A stretch of 64,000 nucleotides of DNA from Rhizophagus irregularis. Lineage: Eukaryota; Glomeromycota; Glomeromycetes; Glomerales; Glomeraceae. A program made the position numbers and the translations under genes. The DNA is taken from positions 3,596,001 to 3,660,000 of the forward strand of contig NC_089430.1 of assembly GCF_026210795.1 (NCBI RefSeq), written 5' to 3'. Of the stretch, positions 46,822 to 57,679 are shown piece by piece. A model generated the notes under the pieces. The model was given only the letters and a program-made list of their open reading frames with translations. It did not search any database and was not told the DNA's origin. Within the stretch, counting starts at the first letter, position 1. Each line of letters begins with the position of its first letter.

Positions 46822-48549
46822 TTGGGGGGAGTTAAATTACAAAAGAGAGGGAAAGGTATTATAATATAAAAATATATTATTTTTATTTAAAAAAAGAACT
46901 TTATATAAATACACTTTTTTTTATTTAAGCAAAAAAGTTTTCTTCATCTTTTTTTTTGATAATATAATTATGAAAAATCTTTTCTGACATGATGGATTAG
47001 TGGTATAATAAATATATACTTATGATTCTTTGTTTAAAATTTTTTTTTTAAATTGTAGTTTTATGTATTTTTTATGAAAGTAACAAAATTTTGTATATCA
47101 TTAAATATGTATTTAATTTTTTTTAGAAAATCATAATCATACTTTTGATTTTATAAAAAAAATTAATTTTGTAATTAATTATTACTTATTTTTAATTATA
47201 AAATATCAATTAAAACAAATTTCAAAATATTAAACAATTACAATTTGAAAATATATTTGAAAAAAATGAAAATTTCTTAAAATACACTAGTATGCGAAAT
47301 ATGAATTATGTGACTTTAATTTGTCACCCATGTCACATCCTTCTAGTTTTCCATTTTTACTATTTATTCTAGAAACGAATTTTTTCAGTAAAGAAAAACC
47401 TTATTTATCACATATTATATGTCATGCCTATAATTTCGGCCAAATTTTATAATTCCACTTGAATTTCCATTTTTGGAAATCAAAGCAACATTACATAACC
47501 TAAAAATCAACTTTTGATTTTCAGTAAAAATGAAAATTTGTTGCACAAATTTCCAAAAAAAGAAAATTTTTTATGCAGATTACTGAAAAAGTATAATAAA
47601 CACGTGATCTGTATTTTGCACACTAATATATAAATAGCATGACAGAAATACTTATATCATCTTGCTGATTATTTGCCAATCATATACAGAGGATGATCAG
47701 AATTATCCAGCCACTTTTCAAATTGGAAAAATTTATATATATATAATATAGCAATAATAAAAATTTAAAGTTAACCAATTTCATTATGTCTTTGTTTACT
47801 AATTTTGATAAAATTTTAATAATAAATTCTATCTCCATTTGCAAAAATAACTTCCCAATTTAATGAGATATACTATTGATAGATTTTTATAATATTCTGG
47901 AGAAATACCTTTTAATGCAACTTTAACATAGTACTTTTTAAGTAGTTTTATCAGAAAATTTAATAAGGTATGCAAGCATAATGTTGAAAAAGTATTATGC
48001 CATAATATTGCATATTAATTACAAATATAATACTATGTAAATTATAAAATTTTTTGAGTTTGCAAAATTCATGAATTTTAAAATTTAAAATTGTATGTTA
48101 AGGTTATTTCGAGATCTAGTGATTGAAATTTTAAAATTTTGGGTTTATCAAATTCATCTCATTGTGAGGATTTGAATGGTAATAATTTAATATTTGTAAG
48201 ATCGATATTCATCACATGATTATGCTCTAAAAGCCTAAATGTCACCTACGATATGTTCTGATTCTGTGATTGAAATTTTACAATTTATAGCTCTTTTGAT
48301 CCATCTCATTGAGATGATTTGAATGGTGGTAAGTACAGGTCAATCAGATCAATATTGGTAAAATTATGATATTTTTAATATTTTTAAGTTTGTTTACACA
48401 AAATTGTAAAATTTATAAAATTCATATAATAGGTAACTTCATTATTTTCAAAAAATATGAAGTATTGAAATTTGTTTATAATTGTCATTATAAACATAAA
48501 ATTATATCTTATTTATATTACTAGCCGTTAACCTGTTGCTTTGTAACGG
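46822..48549. other. AT-rich intergenic DNA downstream of the kelch gene
   Basis: The first 150-200 bp is probably the 3' UTR. From about 48,110 to 48,350 there are two decayed copies of the 'catctcattgagatgatttgaatggt' block also seen in MITEs at 19, 40, 52 and 57 kb. No gene was recognised. Confidence 0.5.
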
Positions 48550-48557
48550 TATACATA

Positions 48558-48984
48558 TAGGGATGGAGACAGATCATTCAGTTCCATTTCAGTTCGCCGT
48601 CGGTTTCACGTCAGTTCCCATTAAGAAAAATATGAGCTACATGTGTCAAATTAAAGACACAAGTTGAACATATATTGATTATGAATTAAAAAAATTTTGA
48701 TTGGTTAACAATCAATAGTTGGTTCATGATCATCATAATTTTGATGTTGATCATATTTTGAACCAGTTTTTAGAACTGGTTCAGAACCAGTTCAGTTCAA
48801 TTTTTAAAAGCTATTAAAAATTGTTTTGACTTATAAATTTTCTTTTTTTTTTATTTATTGTAAAAATATTAGTGTTTCTCTATTCCCAATAAGATTTTTG
48901 GCTCATATAAGTTCGAAACTCACGAGATTTTAATCAGTTTTAAAAACTGCTCAAAATTACGTAATCGAACCGATCCTATCCCTA
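48558..48984. mobile_element. 427-bp hAT-type MITE
   Basis: The ends are TAGGGATGGAGACAG and, inverted, TAGGGATAGGATCGG. The 8-bp flanks TATACATA are perfect (48550-48557 and 48985-48992). The inner ends carry 'ccagttcagttc'-type repeats analogous to the CCGAACCG repeats of the 19.3-kb element. There is no coding capacity. It interrupts an older repeat-like sequence ('ctagccgttaacctgttgct'). Confidence 0.85.
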
Positions 48985-49242
48985 TATACATACATATAAA
49001 AAAAGCGTGACCTGCATGTAATAATTAATCTGGCCAGAATTATGTGATCGGTGCAGAAATTTCCTTTTATGGAGTATTTGTGAAACCAAAATTCCCTATT
49101 TTTGTGGGAAGCAAAATTTCCTTTTTTGGAAGTTGGTGTACTAATGTCATGTGATAAAGTGCCAATAGGAGCGATGTTACGCAATTCAAATTTATTTATA
49201 CAGGGTAGTCTAAACATTATGGTTACACACAAAAACAATTAT

Positions 49243-49288
49243 TATATAGTATAGATATAGATATAAATATAAATATAGATATAGATAT
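49243..49288. repeat. (ATAGAT)n microsatellite
   Basis: Short run of agatat/aaatat hexamers at the end of a possible SINE-like sequence that begins near 48,520. Confidence 0.75.
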
Positions 49289-49290
49289 TA

Positions 49291-49641
49291 ACACATCATG
49301 ATCAACAAAATTTTAGCAAAATAAACTGGCCGAATAATTTTGATCGCCTTCTGACTTCTGTAATTTCGGATTTTAAAATTTATTGCAAAAGCTACAAACA
49401 TTTTAGCAAAAAAATAATGGAAATCTAAGCTAAACATTGAATTATCATATAATTTTAATTATATAATTATTAGCATAATTTTTTTAATATTTTTATAGTA
49501 TATTATTCATACAATAATTCATAATTTTTTGCCAATTATCAAACAAAAATTAATAGGCAGAAATAAATATACATGGGTGAAATTTAAAACTTTGTACAAA
49601 TATTTTTTATATTTATATTATGTAAAATTTATAAAAAAAAT
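49291..49641. other. AT-rich spacer
   Basis: AT-rich sequence with no ORF or recognised repeat. Confidence 0.4.
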
Positions 49642-49650
49642 AATGCAAAT

Positions 49651-50142
49651 GCCTTATGAAAAGTTTTTATACTTAAAATATACTTAAAATATACTTAAAA
49701 TAAGTATCAATTTTAATTCGTGATATACTTATAATATACTTAAAATATGCTGAAAATACTCTCAAAATATATTTTAATGTACTTGTTTTTTACCCAAGTA
49801 CTTAAATTATATTTAAAGTATACTTAAACTAGAATTTAAGTACAATATAAGTGTATTTTTTACATGTTTAAAATATTTTTAAAATGTACTTAAAATTCAA
49901 TTTAAGTATATTTTAAGAATATTTTAAACATGTAAAAAATACACTTATATTGTACTTAAATTCTAGTTTAAGTATACTTTAAATATAATTTAAGTACTTG
50001 GCAAAAAACAAGTACATTAAAAATATATTTTGAGAGTATTTTCAGCATATTTTAAGTATATTATAAGTATATCACGAATTAAAATTGATACTTATTTTAA
50101 GTATATTTTAAGTATATTTTAAGTATAAAAACTTTTTATAGG
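49651..50142. mobile_element. Fold-back element, about 490 bp
   Basis: Nearly the whole element is one inverted repeat with arms of about 240 bp centred near 49,895. The right terminus on the minus strand is CCTATAAAAAGTTTTTATAC and the left is CCTTATGAAAAGTTTTTATAC. The flanks AATGCAAAT (49642-49650) and AATGCAGAT (50143-50151) suggest an 8-9-bp target duplication with one mismatch. Words such as 'acttaaaatatacttaaaat' repeat within the arms. The superfamily is uncertain; long TIRs with about 9 bp of duplication would fit Mutator-like MITEs. Confidence 0.75.
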
Positions 50143-50498
50143 AATGCAGATATTTTATTATTAGAGATTTTAATAAATTAATTTGCAAAATAAATAAGTA
50201 AATGCCTCAAAATAAACAAATAAATGCCACAAAATTTAATAAATAAATGCCACAAAATTTGATAAATTTTTTTTTTATATTTTAAAGTTTATTTATTATA
50301 ACACTTGGAACCATACAATATAGGAGTTACACTTCACAAAAATATAGTAAATTTGTTAATCACCCCCTAAGTGCAATGAGAATGCATAAATAAACCTGAT
50401 GCAAATGCATCTTCAAATCATAATAAAAACAAAAAGAAAACAAAAAAACAAAAAATGTGAAAAATAGGGAAACAGTCAGCAATAAAGCCACCCTATTC

Positions 50499-50878
50499 CC
50501 TATAAAAAATATTTTTGCTAAAATATACTTAAAATAAACTTAAAATTTTATTTTATACTTAAAATATATTTAAAATTTTATTTTATACTTAAAATATACT
50601 GAAATAGGCAAAAATTAAATATTATTTAAGTATAATTTAAGTATATAATAATATACTTAAAATATTCTTATTTTAAATATCCTTAAAATATACTGAAATA
50701 GGCAAAATTTAAATGTAAATTAAATATATTTTAAGTATATATTAAATACAATTTAATTCAAATTTTGCGAAAATTTAATTTTCAGTATATTTTAAGTATA
50801 AAATAAGAAAATTAAGTATATTTTAAAGAAAATTAAATATATTTTAAATATATTTTAAGTAAAATTTTTTTTTATAGG
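50499..50878. mobile_element. Second fold-back element of the CCTATAAAAA family
   Basis: The ends CCTATAAAAAATATTTTTGC and (inverted) CCTATAAAAAAAAATTTTAC enclose 'acttaaaatatactta' repeats like those of the 49.6-kb element. The inverted arms are less perfect. No target duplication was found. It sits in the putative 3' region of the ORF remnant at 50,934. Confidence 0.6.
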
Positions 50879-50933
50879 AATTACAACTATACTCCTAAAA
50901 CTAAGACTATCAGACCATTCTTTCGAACTTATA

Positions 50934-51155
50934 TTAAGACGCTCCTAGTTTTCTAAATATTGATCTTATTTCTGCTAAAATTGTAAGCTTGTTAATACCA
51001 CCCAAGGCCTTATCTATATTCTTGATTTTCTTGGCCACCTTTTGCTTCTTACTTGACTGAGTGTTAGTATTATTTGTTCGAATCTTGGAGTCACCTTCTT
51101 GATTCACCTTCTGAGGGTATCTCCTTCTTTGCTTCAAGTTAGGGGTAAAGTACAA
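50934..51155 (-). pseudogene. Short basic ORF remnant
   Basis: An open frame of about 73 codons has no ATG at its start and reads 'LKQRRRYPQKVNQEGDSKIR', a Gln/Ser/Lys-rich middle ('QSSKKQKVAKKIKNIDKAL') and 'LTILAEIRSIFRKLGAS' before the stop. The composition is protein-like, not random AT DNA, so it may be the C-terminal end of a decayed gene or transposon protein. The family is not recognised. Confidence 0.35.
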
Positions 51156-51784
51156 AATTTGATAAATTAATGCTACAAAATTAAATAAATAATATAAAAT
51201 TTAATAAATAATACTATAAATATATGCTTTAATTATTTTTATCAGTAAATTATAATAAAAAATATATAATTTTTATTTAAATTTAAATTTATTTCAAATT
51301 TTTAAAAAAATAAATAGAACTTTATTCATATTATTTATTAGCCAAATTTTACTAATTTGAATTTTAAAAATGTTAAATAATGATATATAAATTTATGCAT
51401 TTGATTCTAATAAATGTAATAGAAAAATTTATAAAATAGGAGACAAAATATTAATTTCAGAAATTAATATTAAATTAATTTCATATAATTTGTATATTTT
51501 ATTATAATAAATTTATTCTTAATGAGAACCATAGATTGGATAAATTATTGCAAGTTTATAGTATAAGGAATATAATAATTAGTGATATTTGCCTAAATTC
51601 TTTTTGCCAAAAATTTCAGTTTCATTACCAACTAGTTTCAGTTTTATCATTAACTAAATTATATAATAATAATTTTTATTTTAATTATATAAAATTATAA
51701 TTTATTATAAAAATATATAAAATTATATTATATATAAAAATTTTTTTTAAAAAATATTATATTTTAATAAAAATTTATTTTGTA
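51156..51784. other. AT-rich spacer
   Basis: Very AT-rich; 'aaatttaataaataa' words repeat near the left side. No gene. Confidence 0.45.
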
Positions 51785-52010
51785 TAGATGTTTACGGTCA
51801 GATCTTCCAATCCACCAATATTGAAGTAAGTTAGTCAGTATCCTATTATCTTCAGTGTATCACTAACAGGATGCCAATATATGAATTAACACCACCATCA
51901 GGACCTTACTAAAGACATTTTTTATTGGGCCTTTATAAGCTGATCTAAAGCTAGAAATATACTGCTTGCTTATTTTTTTATCTGCTATATAATACAGGTT
52001 AAGTATATAC
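51785..52010. repeat. Decayed copy of the 1-kb satellite unit
   Basis: This aligns with the first part of each unit of the array that follows: 'gtttacggtcagat' against 'gtttacggccagac', then 'gggcctttataagctgatct' against 'gggccattataggctgatct'. The differences are mostly C-to-T and G-to-A. It is an old copy now close to the AT content of the surroundings. Confidence 0.7.
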
Positions 52011-52029
52011 TTATAATCTCTTACATCCA

Positions 52030-52260
52030 ACTATAACTTTTGTGAATACAGTCAACTCCCTCTATAGTCACTCCTGTTATAGTCACATTCTACTATATAG
52101 TCACACCAGTTGAATGTTCAAAACACTTTATTATTAAAATCTATCCTATATAGTCACAATCTATCTATAGTCACTATCACACCTATCCTCAAAAATCTTA
52201 TATTAAAAAGAACCGTTTATAATCACAGTTATATAAAAAATATATTAAATAACTTGGCAT
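52030..52260. repeat. TATAGTCAC repeats, possible pogo/Fot-type end
   Basis: The sequence begins 'cagtcaactccctctatagt' preceded by TA, which looks like a pogo/Fot-type terminal repeat beside its TA target. Several more 'tatagtcac' copies follow. Similar 'tatagtcacatctctttata' sequence reappears at about 57,362. No transposase lies between. Confidence 0.45.
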
Positions 52261-52329
52261 CTAATAATCGTACAAAGATGTATCATAGCTTGTTAGAATC
52301 GTCTCACTGAGACGAATCGAATGGTGGTA

Positions 52330-55300
52330 GCTTTATCCTTTTCCTTTGCTAATGTTTACGGCCAGACCACCCATTGCCTCTTATGACTAATTTCGGGTCG
52401 TGTCTATCATCTTCCGATGGGCAACCGTTATACCGAGTAGTTAACTCAGTAACATTGCACCACTATAGAAGACATCCCCCATCGGGCCATTATAGGCTGA
52501 TCTGAAGCTAGGTACACGCCGCCTACTCATCCTATACCCATTGCACGATACTGATACTCAATTTATTTAACGACCGCTTTAGAAAGCATCTACTTTCGTG
52601 AGAACTTTCGACAGGTAACATCAACCATCTAGTACCCTTCCATACCACCATTTTAGGTACTAAGTCTCACTCAAAGGCCACTACAGCCCGCGATTACCTA
52701 GCACCGATAGTACAGTTCGTTTCCCCAGCCCCAAAGGTATACTTTGTATAGGCGACCACTGGATTGCAATAAGCAGCTTCGTTCCATGGATCACCTCTTA
52801 TGGCGTATCAACCACCAGGATCACCAACCAAGACCTCGAAGTGGGGAATCGAACCCCATAACCATGCTACCTGTTCTGTGCACGAACACCTTGGTTGGTC
52901 TAAGACCTAACAGAAGGTCAAACTACCACTAAGCATTACACCCTCAGCTTTACCATCTAGGGACGACCATCTCCCCAGCCACACTACCCCAGCCCCAAGG
53001 TATGTTGGGGTGAGCCGACCACCGAACAGGAAGCCCCCCCAAGCGGTATAGAGCGACCTCAAGACAGGACTGCGCACATACCAATCGGCCTCATAGGGAA
53101 CGTTAAGACACCAGCGACTTAGTGAAATGCGCGGCCTAACCGTACACACTAATTCACCATGTGATGCACTCCAACATTACAACTGTACCTTCACGCTATT
53201 CGCACAGGCTGTACGTCCGCAGTAAATTCTTTTTTATTTCCGTATCATGGGGAATCGAACCTGCGACCTCACCATACTCAGGTTTAATGGCAATTGAGGC
53301 CTCTCGACTAACCACCGAGATAAGTGGCATGACCCCTGCAGCTTTATCCTTTCCTTTGCAAGCGTTTGCCACGGTACCACCCATCATTGCCTCTTACGAG
53401 ACTAATCTCGGTATCTGCGTCCTATCATCTTCAATGGGCAACCATTATACCGAGTACTGAATTCCTCAGAATAACAGCACCACTATACATACCCCCATCC
53501 CCCAGGGCCATTTTAGCTGATCTGAAGCGTACACGCCGCCTACTCATCCTATACCCATTGCATGATACTGATACTCAATTTATTTAACGACCTTTGTTTA
53601 GAAAGCATCTACTTTCATGGAGGACTTTCGACAGGTAACATCAACTATCTAGCACCCTTCCATACCACCATTTTAGGTCTAGCCTCACTCAAAGCGCCTA
53701 CTAGCATGACATTACCTAGTACCGATAGTACAAATGCTACCCCAAGCTGGTATACTTTATAGCGACCACTCAGACAAGAGTATAAGATCGTCCAGAGGAT
53801 CACCCCTTACATGCACATCAACCACCAGTGATCACCAACCAGAGACTCCAAGGAAAGAATCGAACCCCATAGCCATGCTACCTGCTCGCGCACGAACACC
53901 TTGGTTGGTTCCAAGACCTAACAGAAGGTCTAACTACCACAAGACATTGCACCCTCAGCTTTACCATCTATGACGACCATCTACCTATATCGACATCAAG
54001 CGGCATCATGAGCCGACCACCCAGACAGGAAGCCCCCCGCGTATAGTAAACACCTCGCCATAGCGACTGCGCACATGCAATCGGCCTCATAGGATGCGAG
54101 ACACTACGACCCTAATGTGCGCCAACCGTACACACTAATTCACCATGATGCAGTCCAACTACACTAATCCCCGTACCTTCACGCTATTGGTCAGAAGGTC
54201 TCCGCAAAGTAAAATTCTTTTTATTTCCGCTGGTCATGGGAATTGAACCTGCGACCTCACCATACTCAGGCTTAATGAGGCCTTCGAGCGACACCACCAA
54301 GATAGGCCAGTGACCAACCCTTAGCTTTATCCTTTTCCTTTGCTAACGTTTACGGTCCGTACCCACCCATTCGCCTCCCATGGCATTCAATCTCGGTCGC
54401 GTCCTATCATCTTCAATGGCGAACCATTATACCGAGCATTTCTTCATCGCAACAAGACCACTATAAGACATCTGCCCCATCGGGCCATTATAGGCTGATC
54501 TGCCAGGTGACACGCCGCCTACTCATCCTATACCCATTGCAATGAGATACGATACTCAATTTATTTAACGACCTTTGGGAGAAGATCTACTTTCACGGAT
54601 ACTTTCGACAGGTAACATCAACCATCTAAGACCCTTCCATACCACCATTTTAGCATCAAGCCTCACCTAAAGGGCCACTACAGCCCGCGATTACCTAGCA
54701 CCGATAGTACAGTTGTTTACTGCCCCAAGTGGTATACTTTGTAGTCGACCACTGGACAGGGAAGTACACTTCTGTCCAGGATCACCCCTTATGGTGGGTA
54801 TCAACCACCAGGATCACCAACCAGGACCCAAGAAGTGGGGAATCGAACCCCATAACCACCTGCTACCTGTTCTCCGCGCACGAACACCTTTGGTTGGTCT
54901 AAGACCTAACAGAAGGTCAAACTACCACTAAGACATTGCACCCTCAGCTTTACCATCTAGGGCAACCATCTAGCCATTACTGACCCCGAAGTGGTATCGT
55001 GGAGTGACCACCTGAACAGGAAGTCCCCCCAAGCGTATAGTAGGACTCACGACAGGACTGCGCACATACCAACGGCCTCATAGGAACGTTAAGGAGGACC
55101 ACACCTTAGTTGAAATGTGCGGCCTAACCGTACACACTAATTCACCATGATGCAGTCCAACTACACTAATCCCTGTACCTTCACGCTATTGGTTGTAGCG
55201 TCCGCAGTAAAATTCTTTTTATTTCCGTGGTCATGGGAATCGAACCTGCGACCTCACCATACTCAGGCTTAATGAGGGTCTCAGTGACTAACCACCGAGA

Positions 55301-56771
55301 TAGGGTGACCAACCCTTAGCTTTATCCTTTTCCTTTCGCATCGTTTACGGCCGTACCACCCATTGCCTCTTATGAGACTAATCTCGGTCAAGCCTATCAT
55401 CTTCAATGGGCAACCATTATACCGAGTACTTAATTCCTCAGGTAACAGCACCACTATAAGACATCCCCCATCGGGCCATTAGACGACGATCGGCGAGCTG
55501 TACACGCCGCCTACTCATCCTTAATCCATTGCATGATACTGGTACTCAATTTATTTTACGACCTTTAGAGAGCACCTACTTTCATGGAGGACTTTCGACA
55601 GGTAACATCAACCATCTAGTACCCTTCCATACCACCATTTTAGGTACGAGGTCTCACTCAAAGGCCACTACAGCCCGCGATTACCTAGCACCGATAGTAC
55701 AGTTGTTTACCCCAAGTGGTATACTTATGTAAGAGCCACTCAGACAGGGAAGTAGCAGGCTTCTGTCCAGGATCACCCCTTATGGTGGGTATCAACCACC
55801 AGGGATCACCAACCAGGACCCAAGAAGTGGGGAATCGAACCCCATAACCATGCTACCTGTTTTGTGCACGAACACCTTGGTTGGTCTAAGACCTAACAGA
55901 AGGTCAAACTACCACTAAGACATTGCACCCTCAGCTTTACCATCTAGGACAACCATCTAGCCATTACTGGCTTTATTCCAAGTGGTATCGTGGAGTGGAC
56001 CACCTGAACAGGAAGTCCCCCCAGTATAGTAGCGACCTCACGACAGGGACTGCGCACATACCACCTGGCCATAGGGAACGTTAGAAGGACACCATGACCC
56101 TTGGATTGAAATGTGCGGCCTAACCGTACACACTAATTCACCATGATGCAGTCCAACTACACTAATCCCTGTACCTTCACGCTATTGGTTGTAGCGTCCG
56201 CAGTAAAATTCTTTTTATTTCCGTGGTCATGGGAATCGAACCTGCGACCTCACCATACTCAGGCTTAATGGAGGTCCTCAGTGACTAACCACCCAGAGTA
56301 GGGTGACCAACCCTAGCTTTATCCTTTTCCTTTGCAAGTGTTTACGGCCAGACCACCCATTGCCTCTTATGAGACTAATCTCGGGTCTGTGTCCTATCAT
56401 CTTCAATGGGCAACCATTATACCGAGTACTTAATTCCTCAGGTAACAGCACCACTATAGAAGACATCCCCCATCGGGCCATTTTAGGCTGATCTGAAGCT
56501 AGGTACACGCCGCCTACTCATCCTATACCCATTGCATGATACTGATACTCAATTTATTTAACGACCTTTAGAGAGCATCTACTTTCATGGAGGACTTTCG
56601 ACAGGTAACATCAACTATCTAGTACCCTTCCATACCACCATTTTAGGTACTAAGTCTCACTCAAAGGCCACTACAGCCCGCGATTACCTAGTACCGATAG
56701 TACAGTTGTTTACCCCAAGTGGTATACTTTATAGTGACCACTCAGACAGGAAGTAAGCTTTATCCTTTTCC
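52330..56771. repeat. Tandem array of about 1-kb units with Pol III B-box-like motifs
   Basis: Units start with gctttatccttttcc at 52330, 53341, 54323, 55319 and 56316 (lengths 1011, 982, 996, 997, then a 441-bp partial), and the same word closes the array at 56757. Base composition is much richer in G/C than the flanks. Each unit has, on the minus strand, two GGTTCGATTCC-type B boxes (for example complement of 52844-52854 and 53251-53261); one is set in a perfect T-arm-like stem (TGGGG-loop-CCCCA). A-box-like 'tagtggtagtttg' lies upstream, but the spacing is longer than in ordinary tRNAs. Units differ by many 1-4-bp indels. No protein-coding frame is conserved. Confidence 0.85.
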
Positions 56772-57270
56772 GATCACTGGCTGACGAGTTATTCAACAAA
56801 ATGTTAAACATCAGCATTATAATATTTCTTGATTTACGTTTACTGCGCCATTTAACATTTTGCTAGATTTCTCAGTACCTAGTGATTATAAAAAGACGAT
56901 TTATAGCTCGTTGGAATCGCCTCGTCGAGACGAATCGAATGGTGGTAAGCTCATCTCTCTGTGATCAATATTGACGGAGTTATTACTTAAAAACCATTTA
57001 ATATTTTTTAATTTCAGAAATTGATCTAGTGATTGGATTTCGATGTATCTTATACCATTAGATTCGTCTCATCAAGACGAATCGAATGGCGGTAAGATCA
57101 TCTCTCTACGATTAATATTGGCAGAGTTATTACACAAAAACCATTAATATTTTTTTAATTTCGGAAATTAATCTAGTGATTGGATTTCGACGTATTTTAT
57201 ACCATTAGAACCGTCTCATCATGACGAATCGAATGGCGGTAAGATCATCTCTCTACGATTAATATTGGCG
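56772..57270. repeat. 147-bp tandem repeat, MITE-derived
   Basis: Unit starts near 56,912, 57,058 and 57,206, each with a 'cgtctcatcaagacgaatcg' hairpin, then 'aatggcggtaagatcatctc' and 'tctagtgattggatttcgac'. The first unit is preceded by 'gatcactggctgacgagtta', which matches the inner arm of the 39.9-kb relic. It is thus the other half of the MITE-like sequence that starts before the satellite at 52,260-52,329. Confidence 0.7.
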
Positions 57271-57640
57271 AAGTTATGATACAATAAAGTTTTAAGTATA
57301 ATTCTGGCTAAAATTATGTTAATTTTTGGCCGGAATTATGATATACAAATATAAGAAATTTTTTATATAGTCACATCTCTTTATAATCACCAAATATTAT
57401 GCGTTTCTGTAATAGTATAGTTTTTCTTTACTTAATTTTATTTTGTTTAGATTTCTTTACTTGTATGAATCGTGAAGCTAGTTCTTTTTATTTTTTGTTT
57501 AATTTTCTATATTTTGTAATATTGTTCGATTTGTTTATTGTACTTTTCGTTTTAAAATTTATAATAAAAGATAAAGTCATCAGACTGTTTGCTCATAATC
57601 ACCAAATATGGAGGATCATCGCAACTCTTTCCTGAATTTT
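57271..57640. other. AT-rich spacer before the LINE
   Basis: This contains 'tatagtcacatctctttata' and a nearby 'ataatcaccaaatat' repeated at 57,385 and 57,595, related to the 52-kb TATAGTCAC repeats. No gene. Confidence 0.45.
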
Positions 57641-57679
57641 TGAAAATACTAATAAAAATTTATTTTTGAAATTTTCGTT

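Noticed and set aside
48957-49238. Minus-strand ORF of 93 codons
   Set aside because: It runs across the end and target duplication of a MITE, so it cannot be an old conserved gene.
53161-55732. Several plus- and minus-strand ORFs of 60-100 codons in the satellite
   Set aside because: They are not conserved in frame from unit to unit, and unit-specific indels make or break them.
52330-56771. Cluster of functional tRNA genes
   Set aside because: B boxes are good, but the A-to-B distance is too long, acceptor stems do not pair and indels disturb the folds; they are recorded only as tRNA-like modules.
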